DNA of 17,224 nt, from positions 1-17,224 of the forward strand of contig JAQIWT010000610.1 in the NCBI GenBank assembly GCA_034696485.1, in the 5' to 3' direction. Each line of letters starts with the position of its first letter. Position 1 is the stretch's first letter. The notes under the pieces were generated by a model that ran no database searches, was not told where the DNA came from, and saw only the letters and a program-made list of their open reading frames with translations. The DNA comes from Isohypsibius dastychi. Lineage: Eukaryota > Tardigrada > Eutardigrada > Parachela > Isohypsibiidae. Of the stretch, positions 17,168-17,224 are shown in pieces. The translations under genes were made by a program, and so were the position numbers.

Positions 17168-17224
17168 GCCCAAAAAAGTTTGGGCGATCGCCTAACGCAC
17201 TTTTAGGCGATCGCCTAGACACTT
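17168..17224. repeat. Palindrome cluster at the right edge
   Basis: The 14-bp perfect palindrome TAGGCGATCGCCTA lies at 17204-17217. A second GGCGATCGCC core lies about 21 bp to its left (17183-17192). Just before it, GCCCAAA and TTTGGGC form a small hairpin (17168-17185). Such nested inverted repeats are typical of the tip of a MITE or other DNA transposon running off the window, but the other end is not visible. Confidence 0.45.

Noticed and set aside
1-17224. tRNA or rRNA genes
   Set aside because: I looked for T-arm GTTCRANNC signatures with matching stems and for conserved rRNA segments and found none that hold up.

Overview
The window is nuclear DNA of a multicellular animal with compact genes. 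It contains phase-compatible spliced genes with introns mostly of 40-120 bp, a cadherin fragment, a PTCD2-like mitochondrial gene, AATAAA signals downstream of stop codons, and an animal-type hAT transposon with an 8-bp target duplication. A small-genome invertebrate is the best reading. A tardigrade or similar protostome is possible, but nothing here proves the phylum. All gene models were spliced by eye from reading frame, splice signals and phase. Many introns appear to begin GTC rather than the usual GTA or GTG, so exact exon ends are less certain than the frames.

Layout: 1-496 shows no gene and includes a 15-C run. 497-1341 (minus) holds the first exons of an unrecognised gene. 1503-2034 is a 532-bp foldback element with long imperfect inverted arms, flanked by a 6-bp direct repeat. 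2041-3146 (plus) is coding-like in pieces and ends at paired AATAAA signals. 3383-4000 (minus) holds pieces of cadherin repeats, including a DVNDN linker split by an intron. 5205-5614 (minus) is the end of an unknown gene with a poly(A) signal. 6624-7175 (plus) is the 3' end of a coiled-coil gene.

7709-9823 (plus) is the best host gene: ten exons encoding a 525-residue PTCD2-like pentatricopeptide protein. It has a basic mitochondrial presequence and a C-terminal extension of about 165 residues that I do not recognise. 10244-14894 (minus) is a convergent coiled-coil gene with an NPF motif, and one of its exons is split by the transposon.

The transposon (11937-14828, 2892 bp) is a complete-looking hAT element. 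It has an 18-bp perfect terminal inverted repeat beginning TAGAG, a perfect 8-bp duplication (GTCCTCGG), repeated subterminal motifs at both ends, and a three-exon, 648-residue BED-finger transposase that keeps all the catalytic residues I can check. Its second intron carries a 62-bp almost perfect palindrome. Removing the element and one target copy restores an open host exon whose phase matches the next exon. With the element in place, the host frame meets TAG in the first three bases of the element.

14895-17224 contains a repeat-rich patch, minus-strand exons of an unrecognised gene with a probable signal anchor (15155-16749), and a cluster of GCGATCGC palindromes at the right edge.
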